Assembly: GCA_964643145.1 (NCBI GenBank) | Contig: CAZXPG010000038.1 | Coordinates: forward strand, 1 to 19,382 | Reading direction: 5' to 3' | Origin: CAZXPG01 sp964643145 | GTDB lineage: Bacteria > Pseudomonadota > Alphaproteobacteria > Rickettsiales > Arcanibacteraceae | Length of the DNA stretch: 19,382 nucleotides | Shown: positions 1 through 6,846 of the stretch, piece after piece | Layout of the letters: every line of letters begins with the position of its first letter | Numbering within the stretch: position 1 is the stretch's first letter | Notes under the pieces: generated by a model | The model's database searches: none | Seen by the model: only the letters and a program-made list of their open reading frames with translations | Told to the model about the DNA's origin: nothing | Position numbers and translations under genes: made by a program

Positions 1-8
1 ATAGTTGA

Positions 9-47
9 CAGTTTTGGATAAGCGTAGCTTATCCAAAACTGAGGTTA
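9..47. repeat. Palindromic repeat, copy 1
   Basis: A perfect 15-base inverted repeat (9-23 against 27-41) encloses the 3-base loop GTA. The right arm continues to 47 and gives the complete unit CTTATCCAAAACTGAGGTTA (28-47). The same 20 bases form the right arm of the copy at 181-225 and, with one mismatch, recur at 19191-19209. The outer left arm (3-8) no longer pairs, so this copy is partly degenerate. The repetition is read directly. Calling it a dispersed intergenic repeat family, comparable to REP or Rickettsia palindromic elements, is inference. Confidence 0.8.
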
Positions 48-52
48 ATATA

Positions 53-94
53 CTGCTCACAGTGCAAGAATTGGTTAGGTTGCAATGTGAGCAG
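53..94. repeat. Long imperfect hairpin between repeat copies
   Basis: A 15-base inverted repeat (53-67, CTGCTCACAGTGCAA, against 80-94) has one mismatch and a 12-base loop. A short hairpin follows at once (TGCTTG 99-104, CAAGCA 109-114). The stretch 48-180 between the two copies of the palindromic repeat is therefore almost entirely foldable and holds no convincing gene. It could be the interior of a small non-autonomous element or a mosaic of palindromes. Confidence 0.7.
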
Positions 95-159
95 ACTATG
101 CTTGAGTACAAGCAATGCTGCATAAAGCAGGCATAGCGCGGCATTTCCCCCTGCAATAC

Positions 160-181
160 ATCTTTAGATGTATCTAAAGAT
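160..181. repeat. Short palindrome abutting repeat copy 2
   Basis: ATCTTTAGA (160-168) pairs perfectly with TCTAAAGAT (173-181) around the 4-base loop TGTA. The right arm shares its last base with the first base of the larger palindrome at 181-225, so the two stem-loops sit back to back. Confidence 0.7.
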
Positions 182-225
182 AACCTCAGTTTTGGATAAG
201 CTTTACTTATCCAAAACTGAGGTTA
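181..225. repeat. Palindromic repeat, copy 2 (intact)
   Basis: A perfect 20-base inverted repeat: TAACCTCAGTTTTGGATAAG (181-200) and its exact complement at 206-225, with the 5-base loop CTTTA. This is the most complete copy of the unit seen at 9-47 and, as a half, at 19191-19209. No T-run follows on either strand, so it does not look like an ordinary intrinsic terminator. It lies exactly at the 5' edge of the open frame resembling a mitochondrial carrier (226-375), which suggests insertion into, or rearrangement beside, that gene. Confidence 0.85.
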
Positions 226-375
226 ACTCATATTATTGAGGCAAAAAGCAGAGGAATTGTAAAAGAATTCTCCCGCGGAATAGTACCCCGCTTAGCCTCG
301 GTAGGCCTTGGGTCCGCAATATCTTATACCACCTATGTACGGTTAACATCCGGCTCTTCCGAAAGGTCAGTATAA
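226..375 (+). pseudogene. Possible C-terminal remnant of a mitochondrial-carrier-family protein
   Basis: The frame 241-375 (stop TAA at 373-375) is open back through the palindrome to a stop at 181-183 and has no ATG, GTG or TTG start. It reads EFSRGIVPRLASVGLGSAIS followed by a Tyr-x-x-Tyr segment. That resembles the end of a mitochondrial carrier repeat: an aromatic residue, (R/K)-G-x-x-P-R-L, then a helix with A-I-x-(F/Y) and a Tyr before the C-terminus. Carriers of this family are mainly eukaryotic; Legionella LncP is a known bacterial case. Recognition rests on roughly 45 residues and memory of the family pattern, so it is tentative. The upstream two and a half repeats are missing or unrecognisable, hence pseudogene. 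The alternative is a chance open frame in a leader or noncoding RNA. Confidence 0.4.
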
Positions 376-505
376 GAGGTGCCCAGAGGGTTACATAAAT
401 GTAATGTGTGCGACATGATAGGGTAATATGGGATGGGGCATAGTGGTCATCGTGGTTGCGAGACAACCCCATTCATTACTAACATTATAGTTTTAGGGAT
501 TTACT

Positions 506-796
506 ATGAAAGCTACTCTTATCGTTGGCCTGTTGGCTGCATCACTGGTTAGCGCATCTGCTTTTGCTGCTGCAGAAACTGCTCCTGTTACCACTGAAGC
601 TCCTGCTGCTGAAGCTACACAGGCTGCTCCTGCTAAAGCACAGGAAGCTGCTCCTGCTGTGAATAAAGAAGAAAAAGCTGAAAGCAAAAAAGAAGAAGGC
701 AAAACAGCAAAAAAACACAAAAAATCTTCTAAGAAAAAACACAAAGAATCTAAACCAGAAGAAAAAGCTGAAGCTGCTCCTGTTGCCGCTGAATAG
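506..796 (+). CDS. Small secreted Ala/Lys/Glu-rich protein, Asr-like in composition
   Basis: A 96-residue protein. The first ~21 residues form a clear Sec signal peptide (MKATLIVGLLAASLVSASAFA) with likely cleavage after the final Ala. The mature part has three zones: an Ala/Pro/Thr/Glu-rich stretch to about residue 50, a strongly basic Lys-rich middle (KKH and KKHK clusters, about 55-85) and an Ala/Pro/Glu tail. There is no Cys, Trp or recognisable fold, so it is probably disordered in the periplasm or outside the cell. Size and design recall the enterobacterial acid-shock protein Asr, but low-complexity sequence makes homology unprovable here. An AGGGAT ribosome-binding site lies at about 495-500. 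The gene is monocistronic and ends in the terminator at 818-851. The open frames on the opposite strand are shadows of its repetitive codons. Confidence 0.75.
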   Translation: MKATLIVGLLAASLVSASAFAAAETAPVTTEAPAAEATQAAPAKAQEAAPAVNKEEKAESKKEEGKTAKKHKKSSKKKHKESKPEEKAEAAPVAAE

Positions 797-817
797 TCTA
801 GTAGCCACAGCCCACAC

Positions 818-851
818 AAAGAGGCAGTGCCCTTCCGGCACTGCCTCTTTT
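818..851. terminator. Bidirectional intrinsic terminator
   Basis: A perfect 14-base stem (AAAGAGGCAGTGCC 818-831 with 837-850) has the 5-base loop CTTCC and a T-run on either strand. It lies between the convergent stops of the secreted protein gene (796) and the metallopeptidase gene (853), so it can end both transcripts. Confidence 0.9.
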
Positions 852-852
852 G

Positions 853-1572
853 TTATGTCCTAGGGCGATCAGCGTGAAGCACGTAACGATGCAGTGTCAC
901 CCCATGGCACTTCAGCCATGTACGTTGATGGGTGAAGCCTGGGCAGAGGCGAGCAACAAGCCACCAAAAGCGAGCACTATGGTTCATTTCAATAAGATGT
1001 GCCACTTCATGGGCTATCACATAATCGAGTACGTCTGGTGGGGCAAAGACCAATTTCCAACAAAATGCCAAGCTGCCCTGAGAAGAACAACTTCCCCAGC
1101 GACTGGACGTATCTTTCAGCATGATACGCTGGTAGCTGCATCCCAGCATATGGGCATAATGGGCAGCCTTTTCCGCAATAAACACGCCAAGCCGTTGTAT
1201 TAGTGCCCGTTTCACCCGCAACGCCACCTGTTCTTCCAGCCCGCTGATAATCAACCGGTCCTCTTCCCACCTAGGCAAACCGCGCACGCTGCCGCTATGA
1301 GCAATGACGACTTTCCTACCAAGCACCGGAACCACTGCACCGCTTTCCAATACAATGGCTGGCGGAAAACATTGAGACTGCGCCGCAATCCACGCCTGTT
1401 TTTCATCCAGGAATGCCTGTGCTTTTATACGGCTATACGCTGGCGGCAGCACCAGTTCTACCCGTAATGGATATGGCATCACGCGCAATGTAACACGCCT
1501 CGCCCTGGGGTTGCTACGTATTACAGTGGGGATAGTGCCCGGTGGCGTTATACTATTTCTGAGCGTTTCCAT
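853..1572 (-). CDS. YgjP-like zinc metallopeptidase
   Basis: A 239-residue protein of the YgjP/WLM-type (M48-like) metallopeptidase family. The C-terminal half carries H-E-V-A-H (His188, Glu189, His192 from the chosen start) followed by MNHS, whose His198 is the expected third zinc ligand, and a family-typical RWGSC block upstream (about 158-162). No signal peptide or membrane segment is seen, so it is probably cytoplasmic; the substrate in this family is generally unknown. The ATG at 1572 is chosen because an upstream in-frame Met would lie far inside the glycosyltransferase gene and the resulting length fits the family. With this start it overlaps that gene by 25 bases. It is the last gene of the run and ends at the shared terminator. 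Confidence 0.85.
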   Translation of the reverse strand: METLRNSITPPGTIPTVIRSNPRARRVTLRVMPYPLRVELVLPPAYSRIKAQAFLDEKQAWIAAQSQCFPPAIVLESGAVVPVLGRKVVIAHSGSVRGLPRWEEDRLIISGLEEQVALRVKRALIQRLGVFIAEKAAHYAHMLGCSYQRIMLKDTSSRWGSCSSQGSLAFCWKLVFAPPDVLDYVIAHEVAHLIEMNHSARFWWLVARLCPGFTHQRTWLKCHGVTLHRYVLHADRPRT

Positions 1573-3401
1573 ATCATACGTGTGACACCATGTGCGGTTT
1601 TCTCCCAGTAGTGTGGCCTGAAAATAAGCTGCCATAAGGCTTTAAAACTGGCTATGGAATGCAGCACCCAGTAAACGGGGAACGCAAAACTATAGAGTGC
1701 CATATCCCACCAGTTAGAATAGGCCACCACCATCAAGGAAAGAATAACAGGCGCAATCAGCCCAGCCACCAGATTATAGAGGCCAATAATATGCAGGTAG
1801 CCGGTAAAATAGAGCGGCACATACCAGCCTCCCCAAAGCTGCATTATCCAGAATAGCCAAATAAAGGGCGTAACCAGAAACAGAATACAGGGTGCCCCAA
1901 TAAAAAGCTGGAACCCGAAAAAACCCGTAGGCCCTAGCGAATGATAGAGGAGCAACGGGTGGCGCATATGGACAATATAGGTTTGCATATAGCCTTTGAT
2001 CCAGCGCGAACGCTGGGCTAACCATGCGCGAACCTGCACTGGTGCCTCCTCCAGGGTGAGAGAATCAATCACCGATACACGGTAACCATAACTAGCCAGC
2101 CGCACGCCAAGATCTGCATCTTCCGTGACATTATAGGGATCCCACCCGCCCAGTTCACGCAGTTTTTCAAGGATAAAATGGTTGCTGGTACCACCAAGCG
2201 GAATAGGAATACGCAGTGCTTCCAGGCCAAGCAGCATAAAATCAAACCACGAAGCATATTCAATTGCAAACATACGCGTGATAAAATTCTCTCTACGATT
2301 GAAATAGTTGAGTTTAGCCTGGATACATACCACATTTTTAGGAAGCTGCCGAAACTTAGCAACCACCTTTTTAAGCTGTGAGGGGTGCGGCGTGTCTTCC
2401 GCATCATAAATCGTTACATACATACCTCGCGCAAAGCGAAGGGCATAGTTACAGGCTTTGGGTTTGGTGCGCGGTAGGGAATAGGGCACACGGATAATCT
2501 CAAAATAACTCTCACAACGCAGTGCTTTAAGGGCATTGATGGTGCATATATCATCTTCTTCTACAACAAACTTAACATCTAGTTTCGATTTGGGATAATC
2601 CAGGTTACGGATAGATTCCGTCAACTTGACTAATGTGCTTTCCTCTTTATATAATGGAATTAAAATGGTGTAGACCGGCAGCTCAGAAGGCACAACCCAC
2701 TCGTTAAGGGGCGAGGCACGGCTATTGTGGCGGCGCAAGTAACCAACCAGGACAAGCACCATTTTAAACGAAAGTGTAACGGCATAAAATACATTAACTG
2801 CCAGAAATGCCAAGAACGCGACTTCTGATGGGTGATAGAATACAGCAACTCCACTGCAAATAACCGCAATAAGAAGCACCATTTTTTGCGGAATGGTCAA
2901 CAGTGTTTTAGCAGATTTTTCAGGAGAAGTACGGTAAAGCTGTTCCCTGGATTCCTCATCATCTTCCACAGCAAAATGCCGCTGCAACGTCCAAAGTATA
3001 TCAAATGGCGAGGTTATCACACAACGATAGCACGCTCCATAACGTTGTTCTGCCCAACTATGCAGGGCTTCACTCGGAGAGGGGGTGGCAAGCAGGGTCA
3101 CACCCTCTTCATTCCGCCAGGGGAGGTATTGCAACCTAAGATAATCTTTTCTATCTTCTACACAAAGTAGAGACTTGTCGCCTTCTTCCTGTATTAAATC
3201 AACAAACGGTAATTCAAGCTGCTCGGCAAGCACGCGGTGCAGCGGGTAATGCTGGATATATCCCTCTCCAAGCAATATGTTAGCAAGCAACGACTTGCAC
3301 TGTTGTTGTAGGCAAAGTGCTTTAGCAAGCTGTTCAGGAGTAATCAGTTTTTTGTTAAGTAACAATTCGCCAAGAGGTAAGGACTTATGTTGTAAAACCA
3401 T
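1548..3401 (-). CDS. XagB-like family 2 glycosyltransferase with MshEN-type N-terminal domain
   Basis: A 617-residue membrane glycosyltransferase. Residues ~1-150 form a soluble domain with the L-G-x-L-L and 'LAEQLELPFVDL' features of MshEN/GspE-N domains, which in other proteins bind cyclic di-GMP. Hydrophobic helices follow (~170-220), then a GT2 catalytic domain (~235-470) with D-A-E-D (333-336), T-E-D (426-428) and Q-R-S-R-W (463-467), then several membrane helices. This is the layout of processive polysaccharide synthases and matches XagB of exopolysaccharide loci. The start is the ATG at 3401, which overlaps the stop of the upstream XagA-like gene as TGATG and implies translational coupling. 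An in-frame ATG at 3416 is possible. Cyclic di-GMP control is inference from the domain type; the sugar is unknown. Confidence 0.85.
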   Translation of the reverse strand: MVLQHKSLPLGELLLNKKLITPEQLAKALCLQQQCKSLLANILLGEGYIQHYPLHRVLAEQLELPFVDLIQEEGDKSLLCVEDRKDYLRLQYLPWRNEEGVTLLATPSPSEALHSWAEQRYGACYRCVITSPFDILWTLQRHFAVEDDEESREQLYRTSPEKSAKTLLTIPQKMVLLIAVICSGVAVFYHPSEVAFLAFLAVNVFYAVTLSFKMVLVLVGYLRRHNSRASPLNEWVVPSELPVYTILIPLYKEESTLVKLTESIRNLDYPKSKLDVKFVVEEDDICTINALKALRCESYFEIIRVPYSLPRTKPKACNYALRFARGMYVTIYDAEDTPHPSQLKKVVAKFRQLPKNVVCIQAKLNYFNRRENFITRMFAIEYASWFDFMLLGLEALRIPIPLGGTSNHFILEKLRELGGWDPYNVTEDADLGVRLASYGYRVSVIDSLTLEEAPVQVRAWLAQRSRWIKGYMQTYIVHMRHPLLLYHSLGPTGFFGFQLFIGAPCILFLVTPFIWLFWIMQLWGGWYVPLYFTGYLHIIGLYNLVAGLIAPVILSLMVVAYSNWWDMALYSFAFPVYWVLHSIASFKALWQLIFRPHYWEKTAHGVTRMIWKRSEIV

Positions 3402-4237
3402 CAGAAATTTACCCATACAGAGACAAGGAAACCGTTTCCTACCCATTCCTCCCCATTACGCATATGGGAGAATGTGCCTAACTGTAGTGATATAGTATTT
3501 GTGACAGGATGTACAACAGAAATTTGTGCAAGCGTATCAAAATAAGTATGATATAACGGATATTCTACTGTATGCGGATAGCCCCACGCATCTTTGGTGG
3601 TATAATTTACAGATTCAACTACTTTTGCTGGGCGATATTTCTCGAATAATTGTAATAATAGCATCCATTTGGGAAAAAGATATATCCCCAGGCTGTTATC
3701 CAACCGCCACTCTTCCGCATCATTATCAAATCCGCTACGGTAAGCAATCGAACTATCGATAAAAAAAGGGGTATGGTATAGCACATTACTATACCCGAAC
3801 AGAAGACGCATTTCGGCTTGCGTATAGTGTTGATTGTCAATTATGGCTGAATCTGCCATGCTATAGGCACCAGGAAGTTGCAATAGCGGCTGGATAGAGA
3901 TGACTGATTTCTCTCCTTGCCATAGGCATTTCCGCACAAAAATCTCGCCAGAAATAGTATTATCCGACGATGAAAGCACTTGAAACCGCGGAACCACTCC
4001 CAATGCCATGCTATCGGTCACGCCTATTTCAGCATAGCTGCTAAGTTCGGTTTTCTGGAAGGTTGCAGTGGTAGGAGGATCTACTCCAACAAGAGCATCG
4101 CTGATACGATAATGGGAAAGCGTAGTAATAATCTGGCCAGAGCCTTTGGGCGGCAACCACGCTGCGGCGTAGCAGATAATAGGCGTTAAACAGAACCATA
4201 GCAGGAAAAATGAACGTGCAATATAGCATGGTTCCAT
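3401..4237 (-). CDS. XagA-like secreted, probably outer-membrane protein
   Basis: A 278-residue protein with an N-terminal signal peptide (hydrophobic ~8-24, likely cleavage near YAAA/WLPP). The mature protein starts WLPPKGSGQIITT, much like XagA-type proteins, and continues as alternating hydrophobic/aromatic strands ending in a terminal Phe, as expected for an outer-membrane beta-barrel. Pairing with the XagB-like synthase supports a role in export or surface anchoring of the polysaccharide. The ATG at 4237 has an AGGAG five bases upstream. It begins only 45 bases after the atpF stop with no terminator visible between, so it may be read from the ATP synthase promoter. The barrel fold is inferred from pattern alone. 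Confidence 0.7.
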   Translation of the reverse strand: MEPCYIARSFFLLWFCLTPIICYAAAWLPPKGSGQIITTLSHYRISDALVGVDPPTTATFQKTELSSYAEIGVTDSMALGVVPRFQVLSSSDNTISGEIFVRKCLWQGEKSVISIQPLLQLPGAYSMADSAIIDNQHYTQAEMRLLFGYSNVLYHTPFFIDSSIAYRSGFDNDAEEWRLDNSLGIYLFPKWMLLLQLFEKYRPAKVVESVNYTTKDAWGYPHTVEYPLYHTYFDTLAQISVVHPVTNTISLQLGTFSHMRNGEEWVGNGFLVSVWVNF

Positions 4238-4282
4238 AAGCTCCTACGGTTAAAAGAGGTTACCCAGCCAATGTGTAACTTG

Positions 4283-4768
4283 TTAGTGGATAGTTCTACT
4301 AATGTCCTTAATCGAATCATCAACAAGTTTGGTTGCTACATCGCTCTCCATATGCTGCGACGCAAGCGTATGGATGGCACGAACAGCACTATCGACTGCA
4401 TGTTCACGTATTTCCTGCACCACTTTATGTTCATAGCTGGAAATTTTCTGCATCGCCAGTGTTTCACGCCGCACCAATTCCGCCTCAAGCGTTACATGTG
4501 CCTCACGGGTAAGACGCTCCACTTCCTGCCCAGCATGATCAAGGATACGCTTGGCTTCATCCATGACTTCTTTCTGCTTACGCTTATAGGAGACTAACAA
4601 ATCCTCAGCTTCTTCTTTAAGGCGCACCGCTTCATCTAATTCTTTCTGAATGCGCGCAGAGCGGTCATCCAGCATAAGCACTAACATCCTGCGAACGGGT
4701 TTAAAAATACACACAACCAGCGCTACAATGCTGACAGCCACCCAAAATGTTGCATCAAATGCTATCAT
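4283..4768 (-). CDS. atpF: ATP synthase F0 subunit b
   Basis: A 161-residue subunit of the peripheral stator stalk that links the F0 channel to F1. One N-terminal membrane helix (about 5-25, FWVAVSIVALVVCIF) is followed by a long charged coiled-coil helix rich in Glu/Lys/Arg. Length and layout are typical. The ATG at 4768 has an AGGGGAT ribosome-binding site, and the gene follows b' with a 12-base gap. It is the last of five F0 genes. F1 genes are not in the window, as is usual in alphaproteobacteria, where the two halves are separate. Confidence 0.93.
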   Translation of the reverse strand: MIAFDATFWVAVSIVALVVCIFKPVRRMLVLMLDDRSARIQKELDEAVRLKEEAEDLLVSYKRKQKEVMDEAKRILDHAGQEVERLTREAHVTLEAELVRRETLAMQKISSYEHKVVQEIREHAVDSAVRAIHTLASQHMESDVATKLVDDSIKDISRTIH

Positions 4769-4780
4769 TACGATAATCCC

Positions 4781-5260
4781 CTATTGTTGTTTTGCAACAG
4801 CAGAAGCCAACGCTTCCTTGCTAAAGGCAGTTCCCATTAATTTTTCACCAATACGCTCAGCCACCAGCAGCGTTACCGGTGCTAACTCAGCCTCTGCTTC
4901 CGCCTTAATACGCTGAATCCGCCGCTCCGTTTCTTCCGCCTGGGCCGCAAGCTTGCCATCAAGATCGGCATGACGGCGCATTGCTTCCTGCTTAGCGCCA
5001 GCGAGCGTCTGGGTTACTTTGTCAGCAGCACTGCGACGTGCCTGCTCCAAAGAGCGTGTATAGTTGATCTTTGCTTCTTCTGCTTCCGCACGGGCAAGTT
5101 CGGCTTTCTCCAGGTCACTTGCAATACGATCTTGCCGTGCCTGCAACACATCACGAATAGCAGGCAAAACTTTCCGTGCAAGCAACAGATATAACACACT
5201 GAAAGTCAGTGCCAGCCAAAATAGCTGCGAAGGAAAAGTAGTGTAATTTAATTGAGGCAT
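4781..5260 (-). CDS. atpF2: ATP synthase F0 subunit b'
   Basis: A 159-residue second b-type stator subunit. It starts MPQLNYTTFPSQLFWLALTF, the usual b' opening of a short Phe/Trp-rich helix, followed by a charged helix. With subunit b it forms a heterodimeric stalk, as in photosynthetic bacteria and many alphaproteobacteria. The ATG at 5260 is preferred over an in-frame GTG at 5272 because an AGTGGG motif is better placed for it. It is separated from atpE by a strong hairpin (5299-5328) and from atpF by 12 bases. Confidence 0.92.
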   Translation of the reverse strand: MPQLNYTTFPSQLFWLALTFSVLYLLLARKVLPAIRDVLQARQDRIASDLEKAELARAEAEEAKINYTRSLEQARRSAADKVTQTLAGAKQEAMRRHADLDGKLAAQAEETERRIQRIKAEAEAELAPVTLLVAERIGEKLMGTAFSKEALASAVAKQQ

Positions 5261-5298
5261 ACTAAAGCCCACTTAATATTAGTAATATATGAGCACGG

Positions 5299-5328
5299 TT
5301 TCCTCCCAGCATGTATACTGGGAGGAAA
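5299..5328 (-). other. Intercistronic stem-loop between atpE and atpF'
   Basis: A perfect 11-base stem (TTTCCTCCCAG 5299-5309 with 5318-5328) has an 8-base loop. On the minus transcript it begins 8 bases after the atpE stop and is not followed by a T-run, so full termination is unlikely. A 3' hairpin behind the c-subunit gene could protect the upstream mRNA or cause partial termination, fitting the need for many c copies per enzyme. That role is inference. Confidence 0.75.
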
Positions 5329-5336
5329 AAACGTTT

Positions 5337-5561
5337 CTATCCGAAGATAAGCATGAAAGCAATAACCAACGCAAACAAGCCCATCGCTTCCACCATACCC
5401 GCACCAATCAGTGCGTATTTAGAGAGTTTGCTTTCAGCAGCAGGGTTGCGCGCAATAGCACTTACCACCGCCGCAAAAATATTGCCTACACCCAGTGCCG
5501 CACCTAACATACCCAGTGCCATCGCACCAATTGCAATATATTTTAAACCTTCAGCGTCCAT
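5337..5561 (-). CDS. atpE: ATP synthase F0 subunit c (proton-binding ring)
   Basis: A 74-residue helical hairpin that forms the rotating c-ring. Helix 1 is Gly/Ala-rich (IGAMALGMLGAALGVGN), the polar loop contains A-R-N-P (37-40), and helix 2 carries the ion-binding Glu58 in GAGMVEAMGLF. The residues around Glu58 lack the extra polar ligands of sodium-type rings, so proton use is expected. The ATG at 5561 has a good AAAGGA site; an earlier in-frame ATG at 5585 adds an atypical tail and was not chosen. Confidence 0.95.
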   Translation of the reverse strand: MDAEGLKYIAIGAMALGMLGAALGVGNIFAAVVSAIARNPAAESKLSKYALIGAGMVEAMGLFALVIAFMLIFG

Positions 5562-5695
5562 GAAAATATCCTTTTTATGATCCAAATAATTAATAATACC
5601 TTGCCTTCACGTTGTGCCCTAACCTATAGCCATTATGCGATCTTCCCCCGCTTATAAACTATAGAAAAAAACTCCGTTAAAAGCATGGTGGTTGA

Positions 5696-6433
5696 TCAGT
5701 GCAAATGTATCGCATCATTCAGATACACGCACACTAATATAGTGAAAATATAGGCTTGCAGCACGGCAATGAACATCTCAAAACCACTCAGAACCATAAT
5801 AACCGGTATAGGCAACAAGCCCTGCACCATACCCATCGCCACCACAAAACCAGCGATCACTTTCAAGAGTACATGCCCCGCTACCATGTTGGCAGCAAGA
5901 CGGAGGGAAAGGCTGATAGGGCGAGCCAGATAAGCAAACAATTCAATTACCACCATCAGCGGCGCAAGCCACCAGGGAGTGCCCCCAGGCAGAAACAATG
6001 AAAGAAAATGCAACCCATGACGCATGAAGCCAATAAGGGTAATGCCAATAAAAATAACAATGGCAAGCGCAAAGGTAACGATAATATGGCTGGTAACAGT
6101 AAAGCCGTAGGGTGTCATCCCCAACAGATTAGCCACCAGGATAAACATAAACAGCGTGAAGATGAAAGGGAAGTAGCGCAACCCCTCAACCCCTACCGTA
6201 TCTTTAAGGGTCGTGCCAATAAACTGGTAGAGCAGCTCCGCTACACCCTGCATACGGCCAGGAACCAATGCCCGATGCCGCATGGCAATGCTCAAGAAAA
6301 AGAAGGTGATTGCCACCGCCAACACCATAAACAGTGATGAGTTGGTGAAGCTGATATCGACTCCCGCTATTTTAGGCAAGGTAATGAGTGGATGAATCTC
6401 AAACTGGTGAAGGGGACTATGCTGTTCTGCCAT
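5696..6433 (-). CDS. atpB: ATP synthase F0 subunit a
   Basis: A 245-residue membrane protein forming the proton half-channels beside the c-ring. It has five to six hydrophobic helices and the conserved S-L-R-L-A-A-N segment with the essential Arg178. The motif RPISLSLRLAANMVAGH is diagnostic. It starts 30 bases after atpI. The region before the ATG is very AT-rich, with no clear Shine-Dalgarno sequence. A 134-base gap (5562-5695) separates it from atpE. Confidence 0.95.
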   Translation of the reverse strand: MAEQHSPLHQFEIHPLITLPKIAGVDISFTNSSLFMVLAVAITFFFLSIAMRHRALVPGRMQGVAELLYQFIGTTLKDTVGVEGLRYFPFIFTLFMFILVANLLGMTPYGFTVTSHIIVTFALAIVIFIGITLIGFMRHGLHFLSLFLPGGTPWWLAPLMVVIELFAYLARPISLSLRLAANMVAGHVLLKVIAGFVVAMGMVQGLLPIPVIMVLSGFEMFIAVLQAYIFTILVCVYLNDAIHLH

Positions 6434-6463
6434 AAATAAAACTACATGATTTATATATAAAAT

Positions 6464-6760
6464 TTATACGTTGTCTTTGGGGTTCTGCATCAGCATTCTA
6501 TAAATATTCAAGCCTCCGGCGGCTACCCCTAGAAAAAAACATATCAAAAACAATATAGGCCAACTACCCAGGAACTTGTCAAGGAAATAGCCTGCTACCC
6601 CACCCACAATTACCCCTGACACCAGTTCGGTGCCAATACGCAGCGGGCTGGAGGAAGGTTCTCGCGGCGATGGCGACGCGGTTTCCTGCTGATGGCGGGC
6701 GGCTGAAATCTTCTGTTCAAGCTCTTCCAAGGAAGGCAGAGAGCCATCACTATCCGACAT
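6464..6760 (-). CDS. atpI: AtpI-like ATP synthase accessory protein
   Basis: A 98-residue protein encoded first in the F0 operon. An N-terminal soluble segment with a predicted helix (LEELEQKISAARHQQ) precedes two membrane helices separated by a short turn (about 45-65 and 68-90), with the G-x-x-x-G pattern VIVGGVAGYFLDKFLG typical of AtpI/AtpZ-type proteins, which help c-ring assembly or ion transport. The ATG at 6760 has a strong AAAGGGGGGT ribosome-binding site; a longer in-frame start at 6799 lacks one. Confidence 0.85.
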   Translation of the reverse strand: MSDSDGSLPSLEELEQKISAARHQQETASPSPREPSSSPLRIGTELVSGVIVGGVAGYFLDKFLGSWPILFLICFFLGVAAGGLNIYRMLMQNPKDNV

Positions 6761-6806
6761 ACTACCCCCCTTTGCCCATGCTTTTTTTTCATAAAACAAG
6801 AAACGT

Positions 6807-6835
6807 ACATTAAAAGCGGTACGCTAATTTGTCAA
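6807..6835 (-). promoter_or_regulatory. Likely promoter of the F0 operon
   Basis: On the minus strand a perfect TTGACA (6830-6835) lies 15 bases before TTTAAT (6809-6814), or 17 bases before TAATGT (6807-6812). It lies in the 86-base gap between the dsbA-like stop and the atpI start, in the expected place for a sigma-70-type promoter. Confidence 0.6.
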
Positions 6836-6846
6836 TCAAAAAATAG

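Noticed and set aside
1..225. CRISPR array
   Set aside because: Only two full units, palindromic, unevenly spaced, with no series of similar-length spacers and no cas genes.
233..472. 79-codon minus-strand open frame
   Set aside because: No family resemblance, no ribosome-binding site, and it is antisense to the carrier-like frame and the leader of the 506 gene.
241..490. Possible 6S, tmRNA, SRP or RNase P RNA in the leader region
   Set aside because: Some pairings exist (for example TCTTATAC with GTATAAGA), but none of the conserved sequence blocks of these RNAs could be found on either strand.
493..841. Two minus-strand open frames rich in Phe/Ser
   Set aside because: They are shadows of the Lys/Ala-rich secreted protein gene and run through the terminator.
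5337..5561. Sodium-type c-ring
   Set aside because: Glu58 is followed by Ala and the polar sodium ligands of helices 1 and 2 are missing, so proton use is expected.
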